A stretch of DNA of 64,000 nucleotides from Coccinella septempunctata (lineage: Eukaryota > Arthropoda > Insecta > Coleoptera > Coccinellidae), in contig NC_058196.1 of the NCBI RefSeq assembly GCF_907165205.1, forward strand, positions 26,764,501 through 26,828,500, in the 5' to 3' direction. Below the pieces are notes generated by a model, which saw nothing but the letters and a program-made list of their open reading frames with translations, had not been told where the DNA came from and searched no databases. A program made the translations under genes and the position numbers. Every line of letters begins with the position of its first letter. The stretch's first letter is position 1. Shown here piece by piece: positions 1 to 11,171 of this stretch.

Positions 1-1829
1 ACAATAATTTATTCTCTTGATTGTGGCGTTAAATATTCTGGTCTATTTTCGTACGAAATAGAGTAAGCCGGCCCTGCAACGCGCGCTCATTCGCGTTCGC
101 AGCCAAAACGATATAACAAAAGAGTCGATTTTGATTTACGGACGAACCCCGACCTGACAAAAGCCATTGTCATATTCGTCCATTGGGCCATTGATTCTTC
201 CCGATTTGATTTAGTTATTCCCGGTGCGTTATATGCAAACCTCGCCTCCGTATGCATCGCCGATTTACCGCATTGGCGCAGTTTGCGGGCGTAAAAATGA
301 CGATTTAAAAACGCAACCCCCCAAAGTGCGAAACGCAAATGAAGCGGGACATCATCAGGTCGCGGTATAATTCGCGAAGGGGTGATTTTTGACAGCAACG
401 ACAATCGGCATGATTTTATGACTCATACAAAAATGAAGCCGATTCTAGTTCATCAAACGCTCATTGATGGAAAATCAAATGTTTGGGGTACTCTTTGTGT
501 GATGCCTTTTTCAGTTTCGGGTAACATTTTTTCGTTTGCTTTTCAGAGAATTTTGGATCAGTTATTGTTTCACGTTCTAACAATCAACTTTGATTTTAAA
601 TCTGAAAATTTATTTTGCGAGAATGTGACTAAGCATTCAGTTTTTCCATATTTGGAAAATTGGCGAAATAATATGGAAGCTTCTGAAACTGTCTCAAAAT
701 TTCTGAACATCCTTAAGGAGGGTCTATACCGTTTAGTGGTCAGTTGAAAAAGAGAAAAGGAATATCTTAGGCAAGAAACTACTGATTTATATGGAGTTTA
801 TATTGTTATTCAATTCAATCAGTTCCTCATCTCGGAAAGTCATAAATTTTTTTATTCGTCAAACGGAAAAAATTTTTTTTTAATTTTCTCATTGAAGAAG
901 AAATATACAATCATGTTATCAACTTTCCGAGGTAAAATGAGTTTTTCAATAAATTTTCACATGAAAAGAATTTTAGAAAAGTCTTGTCATTGATTACAAT
1001 TCGATACCTGCTGGAATTAAAAAAGTAAAGTGATGCTATCTCTTTGTTTTTACGGCTGGCGTGAAAGTGCCGTGGTATAAAATCCTCTAAACCTTTATGA
1101 ATCAGTATATTTCATTATTTTTATTCAATAACTGAACGTTTTTTTCGACGATGCATGGCTTCAGTTGACTCTAGCACCCAGCAATTGAATCTCTCGATGC
1201 GTAATCCCCCAATTTTCAGGTCCAGCAAGCCCACATCGAAACAGCCCGACGCAATAATTGAAAGATAAACAGTCGACGTTGCGTTCAATGCGGTAATTGC
1301 GGTAAATTTATACTCGGTTATAAATAGTTGTCGTTTTAGTGGAAAACAAAGAGAGCGAGGGAAGGGGGGAAATTAGGAAAGGCACTTGGGAGAGCCAGGA
1401 ATTTCGTCTTCTCCAAGAAGGCGGATGGCTCACTTTCCCTCCGAACCCCTGCGACACAATGGGAGTTATGTCGCAGTGTATATTCGGACGGGGGAAGGCT
1501 CACCCCAAACGAGACGGCTTGGGGGTGGGCTGGGAGGCTTTGATTCAGCTACGCAGCGTCGGTTAATGGGGGGATTCTCGCCGGGGTTTATTTTGATGAA
1601 TCGGGGGTTAGGGAGCAGCAGTGTTTCAATGGCTGGAATATAGACCTAGATTCGGTGGCTTGTGCGATGATTTCGAGGAAGAAAAGATGGAGACGACAAG
1701 AATTAAAAATATTAAAATACAATTTTAAACAAATGAATAGTTGGGAAGGAATGTTCCGAAAATTGAAATGGTCTTTATGGTTTCGCTTGAAGAATTAAAA
1801 TTGAAATTAGAATTTCTTATTCAAATAGT
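1..1829. other. Non-coding DNA with two GC-richer islands
   Basis: No gene is supported here. Positions 1-400 and 1150-1660 are richer in GC than the AT-rich stretches between them; 1340-1660 is strongly G-rich on the plus strand. Open frames at 382-747 (plus) and 87-404 (minus) show no recognisable motif, no good splice context and no family resemblance, so I treat them as chance. The islands may be regulatory. Confidence 0.5.
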
Positions 1830-2128
1830 CTGAAACAAAGAAAATTAAAGCAAGACCTCTTCGAATATCAACCACTGACTTCCATTGATCGTTCCAATCA
1901 AAGTGCTCAGTGACCCATTCTATTTGAAGTCGAATATGATCTTGAGATAGTGGAATCCTTCCAAAAGTCATTGAGAATATAGATTAACGACATAGTCAGC
2001 AACCGATCTTGTGTAGGAGTGGTAGATCTTGGGCGACCACTTCCACGTCTTTCGGTCACGTATCTTCTAACATATCCACGACGATTCAGAAATTCCTGTC
2101 CCATCCAGATGAAACCATTCCCATTCAA
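1830..2128 (-). pseudogene. Tc1-like transposase remnant
   Basis: A decayed piece of a Tc1/mariner-superfamily transposase on the minus strand. The minus-strand frame from 2128 to 1907 contains the stretch RRGSGRPRSTTPTQDRLL (about 1997-2047). This matches the GRPR and TTPxxDR signature of the second helix-turn-helix in Tc1-like transposases, which binds the element's terminal repeats. After a stop and an apparent deletion, another frame near 1871-1911 gives a W-x-x-x-W-x-S-V pattern like the block before the first catalytic aspartate in this family. No DDE catalytic residues, full-length frame or clear terminal inverted repeats are visible. This is a dead fragment. The assignment rests on motif recognition only. 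Confidence 0.5.
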
Positions 2129-2129
2129 C

Positions 2130-2615
2130 CTGCCGCTTTTCTCGTAACGCGTTCCAAAGCTCGAAATTCCACAGATATGGATATCTTTTCACGAGCTGGT
2201 GAATACAGGAAAGCTTCGACCCTACACCCCCGAGACGTCTTGGCGCGGGCGCAGCGGCTGTTCTTTTGAGTTCTCCCTAAACGGGGAAAATACATCTTTC
2301 TTTACACTTCAGCAGGTATCGGTAATGTATTATAAAGGACACGTACTCGCTAGGGCGTACCGAGTGATAACGGGTTCAGCTTTCCGAGGCTCCATGGAAA
2401 TGCCTGGAGTGAATTTCCCGCCGACCCTTGTTCGCCGCCTTGCCTGAGAACATCCGAGGAGGCTGTGGAACCAAGAAATACGTGATTGGTGGAGCGGAAA
2501 GTTAATTTAGTTCGGTCGGGATGAACGTCTTGGAGTTTCCTCGATTGAGGAGAACTGAACTGAGTGTATTGTGCGCGATATACGGATTTTTATTTGCTTT
2601 CATCTCGAACACAAA
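2130..2615. other. GC-richer unique stretch, no gene seen
   Basis: This is relatively complex sequence between the Tc1-like remnant and a family-2 element. Two overlapping plus-strand frames (2009-2269, 2199-2447) lack motifs or splice support. I see no RNA gene. It could be regulatory DNA or an older repeat. Confidence 0.4.
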
Positions 2616-3400
2616 TACAGGGTGTATTTGATGGTGAGGATTTTTTTCAACAGAAGGTAGAACTGGTCAAAATGAAGCGTTTCACCAAAAATCACCTAAA
2701 CAAAACTTTCAAAATGACAAAGTTGAAAAAAAAAGTGAAATAGATCCTCATACGATCTTAGACCGTTTTTTAGCTGAATTACGCGAAGCAGTGGGAAAAA
2801 CTTTCTCTCCTGATTCGACCATGTGGTTTCGTTCAGGATATTGGCACGTTCGATATTTACGTTGTAATGAAAATGGAAACGAAAAGTGTGAAAAACAAAG
2901 AATATCACTTCAAAATCTCAGCAATAAAACTCGTCTAAATTATTAACGATTTTTTTCACAATGGGCATCACAATCTTCTTGTTCCAATATTCCAACAAAC
3001 GTCGTAAAAATGGGATGAAATGGGGAAACATCATAGCACTATTTCAACATAACTAACATAAGCACTTTCAAGAAACTGACTCGTTTTTCTACATATTTTT
3101 TTACCCTAAATTGCACGATACAACAATTATGATTCTCTCAAAAGTGACCTGATACATCTAATCCGATGAACTTGGTACTGAACCATTCATTGCCCAGGCA
3201 TATGTTTATGTTTTGTTTCGGTTTTGCGATGCTGGATTCACCTTCCATATAGTCCCGTACTTGAAATTCAATGAAATTTTGTCGATCTTCTAGGGGTTCT
3301 ATCTCAGCCATCTAGGATATTTTTTTTTATATAGACAATTTTTGGTTGAACGATTACTTTGATGAGTTCTACCTTTTGTCGAAAAAAGCTTCACCTGTAC
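2616..3400 (-). mobile_element. Non-autonomous inverted-repeat element, family 2 copy 1
   Basis: A short DNA-transposon-like element of about 785 bp. It starts TACAGGGTGTATTTGA, and its far end, read on the minus strand, repeats the start of the copy at 13424-14300 (aggtagaac, aaccaaaaattgtctata). The whole sequence matches 13424-14300 in reverse complement, so the two copies define a dispersed family. No transposase frame is present. A short frame at 2696-2908 (minus) occurs in both copies (shared FHFHY, VNIERANILN and TTWSNQ) but is broken and looks repeat-derived. The superfamily is not identified. The right end is eroded near 3400, where another element seems to begin. Confidence 0.75.
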
Positions 3401-3509
3401 ATAGGGTGTTTCACGAGCGGTTAGCCATAGCCTAATGGTGAATGAGGGTCATTTAGGCCTTCAAGAAAAGTTGCCTCTTTTGTACCCAAAGGCCATTAGA
3501 TTCGGAGAG

Positions 3510-3892
3510 ACAGGGTGATTATGAGATTTGGGCTTAAATTTTCGATATCCATAACTTGGGAACGAGTAGTCCGATTGTAATGAAAAGTTGTGGGCTCGTT
3601 TTTAGTTACTTCCAATAGCCCTTCCAGATGGTGCAGGAAATTCGAAAAATTGAATTTGATAGACAAAAATACCTTTTTTGCAATACTGAAAACAAAAGTT
3701 TTCCAACTGATCCAGAAAATATAGAAAATCTCAATATTCTGAGGATTGTCCTGATTATTTTGAAATTGCATCTGCCATTTTGGAGGGTTAATGGAAGTCA
3801 ACAAGCCCAAAAAATTTCTTAAAAATCTGACCACTCATTCTCACGTTATAGATATCGAAAATCTAGACCAAAATCCATAAATCACAATTGAC
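3510..3892. mobile_element. Small hairpin element with ~65-bp inverted ends
   Basis: The left arm, about 3510-3575, starts acagggtgattatgag and contains attttcgatatccataac. It is the imperfect reverse complement of the right arm, about 3825-3892, which contains gttatagatatcgaaaat. The whole is near 380 bp. It looks like a MITE. The long minus-strand frame at 3496-3834 runs through the hairpin and is not taken as a gene. A further TACAGGGTGACTC end follows at 3942. Confidence 0.55.
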
Positions 3893-5755
3893 AATTTCAG
3901 ATTCCATAATGATTTTTGTAGAAAATATTCACCACTATACAGGGTGACTCTTTGAATCGAATAATCGGTTGAAAATAAATTGATATGGATTCATCAATCG
4001 AGCGTTGATTCTAGAATTCAGATGTGAAACTGTTGGCCCAGTTAAATTAACTAATTTCTCTAATTCTTGAGGGACAATAAAAAAAAGCGTTATACCTTCA
4101 TTCAAAGCTTGATTTATCGAAAGAATAAACTGCTCTTGTTTCCCGCAATAAAAATTTTATTCATAATTTCAAGAAGCCATCGGCACAAAAAGAAACATTT
4201 CCATAAACGAAATGACTTGAATACCTTCCCGACAATGTCAAAGACGACCAGGCGGAGACAAAAACAACAAAATCAAGGTATAGGTATCCCAAAATCCCAG
4301 AAAGGTAGCAGATAAATATCCATCATTCAAAAGTCTTGACACCCACATTATGACACCCATAGTTATGCAGTTAAACGTCACATTATGTAAATTTCCAAAA
4401 GGGAACCCCGAGAATTGCAAAGATTCTACGTAGTCATTTATTCATACTTCAAGAGCTGCGCGTCCCCGACGCCATAAATCAAAAATTTTCAAAGTGTACT
4501 TTTTCAACTTTCACTTCCAAAGTGCGAAGGCTCCAGATAAGCGGGGGCATTTTAATGTGGCCTCTTTGCTTCATCTTTTTATGCTTTCATTCGAGCAGTT
4601 GCAGGGGTGGCTCTAGGCCAAGAATAGTTCTCCAGAAAGTTCCACTTCTGGTCAGAAGTTTCCACTTCACCATGTTACTGGTGAAATATATTGAATTATA
4701 TAATAATAAACAAATATCTGATCTTTATTTTAATGAAATAGAAACGTGAGCAAGTATTTTAAATTATTCGAAAAATATCTTCCTTATTCATCCGGTTACA
4801 AAATGAATTAATGTTTAGTCTCTGATTGTTTATCCTTAGTTTTTTTTAAGAAAGATTTCCTAATTTAGTTCGTATCAGATGTCACTGACATTCAAATCCT
4901 TCATAGACATTTTGTGAGCATCCCGTCGTAAAATACTCGTGAAGAAAGAGTAGAAATATTGTTAATAATTTCCATTAATTAATTAAAGAACAGTTGAAGG
5001 TCGAGATTCCAAATTGCTGCCCGAGGTGGTCATTGAACAGCTGCACATTTTTAATGAATTGTTTTATAATTTCAATTAACAATGCGAAGGAAGAAGAGAG
5101 AATTTAATGCCACTTAATCTTTCGCGAAATATCTCTTACATGTGTTATTTGATAGCAGATGAATATCAGGCCTGTAATCAGATCGAATTAATTGGGTGTA
5201 GTTTATTCAACGGTAACGATAATGACTGCATAGGAAGTTCGGTAGGAATTTTGGGGTGGGTACAACCCTGGTTTCCTTTGTTTAGACGGGTCCGTTGGCG
5301 AAAGTGAGGAACAAGAAGATCTTAAACGTTTTACAACCTACCTCGGATGATCCAGAAGCGGGGGGACAATCTTTTTAGGGTGACAGGTCGCCCCTTACAA
5401 ATTTTGGTCTATTATCATTACGCTTTCTCCTACAGGGGAAATTTCCTTCTTTAGGAATCACAAGAGACGTAACCTTGGTGCGTTATGAAAAGGCATCAGT
5501 TGAATTGTTTGAAAGAAGTTAAAAATCTTAAGTTTATTTAATAGGAGTTGACTTGGCAGCATGACATTTCACAGAAAATGTTTTGAATCTTCGAGATGAT
5601 TTCATTTTGATTTCCGAATGGATTTTATGTATTGAAAACATTTTCGGGAATAATTTTGACTTGATGCAAGATGACCCCTCGAATTTTTATAAAAAGACGT
5701 TTGGAAACAAGAAGCAGATTTCAGTTCTATGACTAAAATAAAATGATTTACTTAC
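3893..5755. other. AT-rich non-coding DNA
   Basis: Nothing coding is supported. A repeat end (tacagggtgactctttg) sits at 3942. Scattered frames of 60-80 codons at 4067-4315, 4238-4420, 4522-4749 and 5107-5307 have no motifs or splice support. Confidence 0.4.
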
Positions 5756-5805
5756 AGCGACTTTTCAACACTTGCTACAATTCGTCTACTTGTTCGATGT
5801 CTTAC
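5756..5805 (-). other. Possible small internal exon (minus strand)
   Basis: On the minus strand a good acceptor (cctttttattgcag) is followed 50 bases later by a strong donor (gtaagtaaat). Only one frame is open, giving VRHRTSRR then IVASVEKSL. It enters in phase 0 and exits with two bases. It could be exon 2 of a gene whose first exon ends at 8717, because phases match, but I see no start codon and no later exon. Such pairs also arise by chance. Confidence 0.18.
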
Positions 5806-6167
5806 CTGCAATAAAAAGGTTTAAGAATCATAAATTGTTCTCTTAATTGGTGCTTATAGGTCTACAAAGACGATGTGTTTTCACGATTCAACAAAAAGAA
5901 TAGGTTGATTAGATGGAGAATGAAAACCATGATTTACTACAAGACTGTGGCTTGCAATTAATTTGTCTAATGAAATAATTAATCAGCAGTTTACGATGAA
6001 TACCATAGTACTTTAGAAACCTACGAATGAATTCCCCATGTATAAAACCACCTACATCGTTTACAGTTTGCCTCGTAAATTTTGTTCACTTTCTATTACG
6101 GATATAAAATCTTTCAATAATCCGAAATATCACTGAAATTTATCGTACAATGATTTATGAATTTATT
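5806..6167. other. AT-rich DNA, nothing recognised
   Basis: No frame, repeat end or RNA gene that I can support. Confidence 0.4.
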
Positions 6168-6674
6168 GCATAATAACTAGCTGAATCTGACACTACACAT
6201 CTGTGGATCTTTTAAACAGAGTTGCATTCAGCCAATATCAGATATTTTATTTTTGCATATCAAATTACTCGAAAACGGCGCATTATACGAGAAAATATGA
6301 AGAACACTTTTATTTTGCAATACGTTCAAATATTCATAAGATGACGTCCCACTTAGTTTCAAGAGTTGGGTTCCCTGAATTTTTGTATTTTTATGGTACG
6401 TAATGGTCATAATGAGAAAACTGGAAGATGTGGGTGATATCTTGTTTTCGAAAAAGATTCATCGAATAAATGAAAACCTATTTTCCGAAATTCATTTCAT
6501 TCGATAAAACCGTTTGTGAGATATAAATATAAATAACATTTTTTATGGTTTTTCAACAGCCTGTATCTTTTAAACGGAGCCGATTCGAAAAAAATGGTAA
6601 AGGAAAAAAGCGTTTGTTTTCACCTCAAGAATCTACTGTAAAAAGATTTGTACGAGTTAAAGATTCACCATGTA
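6168..6674 (-). mobile_element. Family-1 inverted-repeat element, truncated copy A
   Basis: This matches the copies at 53376-54068, 56735-57373 and 58114-58685 in reverse complement. Shared landmarks are ataactagctgaatctg, gaaaacggcgcattatacga, gaaaactggaagatgtgggt and ggtaaaggaaaaaagcg, ending in the degraded terminal repeat gattcaccatgta. The opposite terminal repeat is missing. Overlapping short frames on both strands come from the repeat. Confidence 0.75.
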
Positions 6675-8716
6675 TTTTCTTCAAGTGTAGCCCCAAGAAT
6701 AAATCATAAAATTTTTTGTGAGTAATAGTTCCTAAGCGGAAGTGTATGTGTCTAAATCCGCCTTTGTTTTTCACTGTAGAACACCGGCAGAACAACATAA
6801 ACATATAGATTCATTATTAGCCGTATTATATTCGGTAAACATTGCATCATATAACATCGCGGGAGGTGCAAATAAAAATCTATCCACGTTCCGTAACGTA
6901 TCAGACAATGGACGACAATTTATCAGTCCGGAATATTTAATTAGAATAAGCGGACACAGGATTCACAGAGATTTATGCTCCGAAAGCGACGCGGCGAGTT
7001 CGAAATTGATTTAATTAAAATTTTGTCACATCCCCAACAAGCCGCGAACATGGAAAAAGGGGGTGAGATGACACTAGCGCTGACAGACAACAGAGTGTCA
7101 TTTTCCGTTGAAATTTGCCCGGAAAACTCGACAGAGGAGATACAATAATTTTCCTGACCACGGGAAGTTATGATTTCTACGCTGAATCAATTTTGAAAAT
7201 GGAAAAATATAAAAAATTAAAAAAATAAAAATTTTTTTTGCTGAAATTGCAGACCCAAGTACTGATTTAGATGAATTCATCAATAATGTGCCCAAAACAA
7301 CAAAATATTAAATATTTTATTCAAAAAGGGCACATTTGAAAATTGCCATTTTTTTCCGAAAAAATTTGCTTCTTATCTTCGAATAGTTTTCCAGTTTATC
7401 ATTGAGTTATTAAATCGAAGTTTAATAAACAATGGTTTTACATAAAAAAATTTATCAGTTCCAATTTTTTTTATTAGCTAATTCGAAAAAATTAAGTTAA
7501 TAATTTATTGTAAAGTAAAAAGTCTGAAAATTACATATTAAAATAAGGATTTGAAAATTTGAGATCTCGAATCAGGTATAATTATTTTAGACATAATGGA
7601 TCACTTGTTTTGACATCGAAATTACAGGTTGATTATATAATTGGACGCATTATCGTACATGTGTCTATGTATCATGAAATATATTGTGTGATAAATTAAA
7701 TTTGATCGATGTAGTAAATCTTTTTTAATGAGATGAGCTAACAAATAGTCAGTATGGAATTTTTAGAACGTCATAAATTCTACATATGTATATCTGAAAT
7801 AGAACCCATTTCAAGTGCACCGTACACGAAAAATCCCATTTGAAACTAGAACACGTTCTCGACTTATCAATTCAATCATTACCTCATAAAATCATCTGAC
7901 TGTGAAATTAATTGTTGTAACATATAACGTTAATATGCGGCAAATTCACAATTGCTGATTACAGACCGAGGGGGCTATTAATAAAATGTTAAATTGTTGT
8001 TGTAAAATTCAGACATAATAATCCGGTATTAACTATAATTATCGCGCCATGCTCTCATATAGTCTATTCTTCGAGTAATTGCTCGTCATTTTGTGATAGT
8101 TATACTCTTTTAAATCCTAGGAAAAACGGTAAAACGTCTGGAGAAAAATAAAGGGGTTCTTTACTCAATTCCTCGATATATTTGGAGTTGATTAAATATT
8201 TTAAAAATAAAATAATAAACATAAACAGTCAATAAAAATATCTTAAAAGAATTACTGGTTTTTTATCACAAATACATATGACATTATTTTCTGAAAAATG
8301 GAATTCCCAGAAGGCATTGTTTTCAACAAAATATTGATGTGAAATGATGGAGGGGGCGTATCTACGACGAATCTTTGAACATTTCAACCTGTTGTTTTTT
8401 CTTTGTGTTTCTTCGATTTTTCGGTGTTTCTATAATTTATATTTTTCGAATTATATTCATTTGTTGGTTGGAAACATTATATGCAACAATGCCAGTATAT
8501 TTCTGGATATTTATCCCAAGAAAATTTTGGAAATGAAATTGCATGTCTGAAGAGCGATTTTCTTGTGACATCAGTACAGAATTTTGGTTGTGTTTCTTCG
8601 GATTTTTATATTTTCAATTTTATCGCATTTTTTATTTACTTATGCTTTGCTGAAGGATCTAATCAACACGACAACTACCTTGCCTATTTTTCGTGTAAAT
8701 CCTACAGAGCACTCAC
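6675..8716. other. Non-coding DNA with one complex island at 6780-7080
   Basis: Positions 6780-7080 are less AT-rich and carry homeodomain-type cores such as tttaattagaa and gatttaattaaaa, a typical enhancer-like look. From 7090 to 8690 the DNA is mostly AT-rich, with frames that show no motifs. No gene or RNA is supported. Confidence 0.4.
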
Positions 8717-9640
8717 CTTCTCCAACGTTCTTAATCCTGCGAGGTCTCTCAGGACAGCCGAAACACAAGATCAATCGAGTTCGGTTTTCTCTTGCGCCTT
8801 AACATCTTACCCCTATCGAACCCAAAACAAACGGTACCACGTGAGACCCCCACAATCCCTCATGAATCGTCCAGCGAAGACCGGCCGCGAAAGGATGCCG
8901 CATAACTCGCGGTCCCCCCAAAAAAACGGCGTTTAGTGCCTCGTCCGCGGCCTAATTGACATTGTCGCGATTATAAATTCCCCCAGCGTTAGTACCGAAC
9001 AATGAGAAGCGTTGGCGAAGCGACCGCAACTGTGTCGGATACCAGTTGAACTTGCACGCTCTATCGCCGCCTCAGACGATCGCCTGACATCTCTATAATG
9101 CCTCGGAGGAGACCAGTTTTTGCCCAGTCATCGATTTGTATCGAACGCGGCCTGAATGACAAATTGCGATCGCGGTAAAAAGCCGAACGGACGCTGCGGC
9201 CTTTTTATACGCCGCGAACGGTCCAAATCGCGACAGTACGAATCTTCCACTCTCGCACCGCTAGATGGCGCTGATCTGCACGCGTCGTTGATTAGCGCGG
9301 ACGGTTCCCGTTTTTAAGATGGACGGCGAGCGGCGGCTGTGTCGCGTGACTGGCGGCGAATGGGGATGCTGGAGCGTCGGCGGTAATCCGGCACTTGTGT
9401 TAAGCGTCCCGACGCCAGTGCTCATGCGTCCCCTGCGCTTCTCCACTCACCCCGTTCCGGGAGGCGTAAGGATCTATCGGAGGCGATTGTGTTTATTCCC
9501 CGATCGCATCTAGGAAAGTGCCCGACCGTGACCGTTTGGAAAAGTTGTCACGTGTTACGGAGGAAGAATTGGTCGCGCTTGAGGGTTCGAGCGGGTGCGT
9601 TGTATGGAAGAATTCCGAACTTTCGAATGTCGCAGGTGTG
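8717..9640 (-). promoter_or_regulatory. CpG-rich island, candidate promoter and first exon (minus strand)
   Basis: This GC- and CpG-rich stretch stands out from its AT-rich surroundings. Read on the minus strand it contains two good donor contexts, GGAGAAG|GTGAGT ending at 8717 and GAACGGG|GTGAGT near 9450, as expected for alternative non-coding first exons. There is no convincing start codon leading into the 8717 donor, so that exon would be untranslated. A CTCF-like site lies inside at 9258-9272. Plus-strand frames across the island (8481-8936, 9319-9513, 9489-9884) look like chance in GC-rich sequence. It could equally be an enhancer or insulator without a promoter. Confidence 0.25.
9258..9272 (+). 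promoter_or_regulatory. CTCF-like site
   Basis: CCGCTAGATGGCGCT agrees with the CTCF consensus CCASYAGRKGGCRSY at 14 of 15 positions. CTCF binds such sites at insulators and promoters in insects. It lies within the CpG-rich island. Confidence 0.35.
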
Positions 9641-9916
9641 TTGGCACAGAGGGATGCTGAGGATCCGGGAGAAAGTACGAGTTGTGGCTAGGGATGAAAC
9701 ATCGATGTGTAGTAGCGTCGATGTTATTTTCTGGTTTAAAATTGAATTCATTAAGTTTTCACTTTTTCATCTCCATATTCAACAAGTTTTTTCAAACAGA
9801 GCAATCTATTCGAATGCTGAATTTAAAATAAGAGTGGTTGAAGTATTTATCCAGTCAAACCTTCTCTTTGTACGAAAGCGCTGAAGTGCCACACAAAAAA
9901 AAATAATTCCAAATGT

Positions 9917-10196
9917 CGGAATTCTGGGATACATGTCAGAATTCTGACTTGCAAGTCGGAATTCTGAGATACAAGTCTGAATTCTGAGATACAAATCGGA
10001 ATTCTGAGATACAAGTCGGAATTCTGAGATACAAGTCGGAATTCTGAGATACAAGTCGGAATTCTGAGATACAAGTCGGAATTCTGAGATACAAGTCGGA
10101 ATTCTGAGATACAAGTCGGAATTCTGAGATACAAGTCGGAATTCTGAGACACAAGTCGGAATTCCGACTTGTAAGTCGGAATTTTGAGATGCAAGG
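9917..10196. repeat. 20-bp tandem repeat, about 14 units (left arm)
   Basis: The unit acaagtcggaattctgagat recurs at exactly 20-bp spacing with few changes; the outer units are more diverged. It carries GAATTC in each copy and is partly self-complementary. It lacks the alternating unique spacers of a CRISPR array. Confidence 0.95.
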
Positions 10197-10970
10197 CAGG
10201 AGGATGGCTAAAATAGGTCTTATGACTTTTGTTTTTTTTTCATTTGATCCGTGAATGTGTTTTTGGCTTCTTGGAGGAATTTCGGATGAATGAAATGATA
10301 TTCTATTTTTCTCTTCGGTTGCACCATAGCTGAGCTGTCCCAAAGCTTCGTGCTCAGTGCTTGTGAAAGCACTTGGAGTATTTTTGTACTCCCAAGAATT
10401 ATGCTCCTGGAAACTTTTCAAAACCTTTCCCAGTGCTTAGTGATTCGAACACTTTATCGAAATTTCTACATCCAGTTTCATAATCAAGTTCAGAGTCACT
10501 TTAAGTTTCGTTTAGTGTCAGTTTCGGTAGGGTTGAAGAAAAGCTTTGAAAATGAAGGGGCTTTAAGTTTGATTATGAAACTGGCCGTTAGTCCTTAGTA
10601 ATCCCTATAAAGTGCTCGTGAGAGGCCTTCGGAAATCGTGTCAAAACACGAAGAAGCGATCGACTTATTGTCACCCTACGAGCATATATGGATGCTACAG
10701 ATATATAATCATATTATCCTGATTCCCCGTAGGTAACGACGAACCCCTCAGAAGCTCTGTGAGCTTGTCAGAATCAATAACGTCTGTTAAAACTATTGAA
10801 AGAAAAGAGATAGGGTAGGCGTAGGTTAAGGGTCCAAATGTGCCAATACATGCCTTAAATGAGAGAAATCTGCTCTACAGAGAGCATTTTGCTCACATGA
10901 TTCGGCAACAATCGAATGCAACAAAGCAAATGTCATTCGACCAATTCTAGCCCCACTACTGTCTTGCATC

Positions 10971-11120
10971 TCAGAATTCTGACTTGTATCTCAGAATTCC
11001 GACTTGTAACTCAGAATTCCGACTAGTATCTCAGAATTCCGACTTGCTAAGTCAGAATTCCGACTTGTGTCTCAGAATTCCGACTTGTAACTCAGAATTC
11101 TGACTTAGCAAGTCGGAATT
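10971..11120. repeat. 20-bp tandem repeat, about 7 units (right arm, inverted)
   Basis: The same unit as at 9917-10196 in reverse orientation (ctcagaattccgacttgta), more diverged and with fewer copies. Confidence 0.9.
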
Positions 11121-11171
11121 ATACATTTGGATTTTTTTTTGTGTGGCCCTTCAGCGCTTTCATATCTTTGT

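Larger units (their letters stand above)
9872..11164. mobile_element. Foldback-type element with tandem-repeat inverted ends
   Basis: The left end, acgaaagcgctgaagtgcc then an A-run and tccaaatgt, recurs in reverse complement at the right end (acatttgga, T-run, ggcccttcagcgctttc). Inside each end is an array of the same 20-bp unit, in opposite orientation: about 14 units at 9917-10196 and about 7 at 10971-11120. A central 770 bp is unique. The string tctttgt directly flanks both ends (9865-9871 and 11165-11171), a possible 7-bp target-site duplication. This matches foldback-type transposons, whose long inverted ends are built from tandem repeats. No transposase is encoded. The open frames at 9806-10421 (minus) only translate the repeats. 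Confidence 0.75.

Noticed and set aside
8481..8936. 151-codon plus-strand frame
   Set aside because: It starts in AT-rich sequence and runs into the CpG-rich island with an abrupt composition change; no motif or splice support.
9917..10196. Regular repeats that might suggest a CRISPR array
   Set aside because: The units are directly adjacent with no unique spacers, and the context is an insect transposon.
9806..10421. Three overlapping minus-strand frames of 102-161 codons with a repeating SQNSDLYLRIPTC-like pattern
   Set aside because: They translate the 20-bp tandem array; 20 is not a multiple of 3, so all three frames stay open together. Not a repeat protein.
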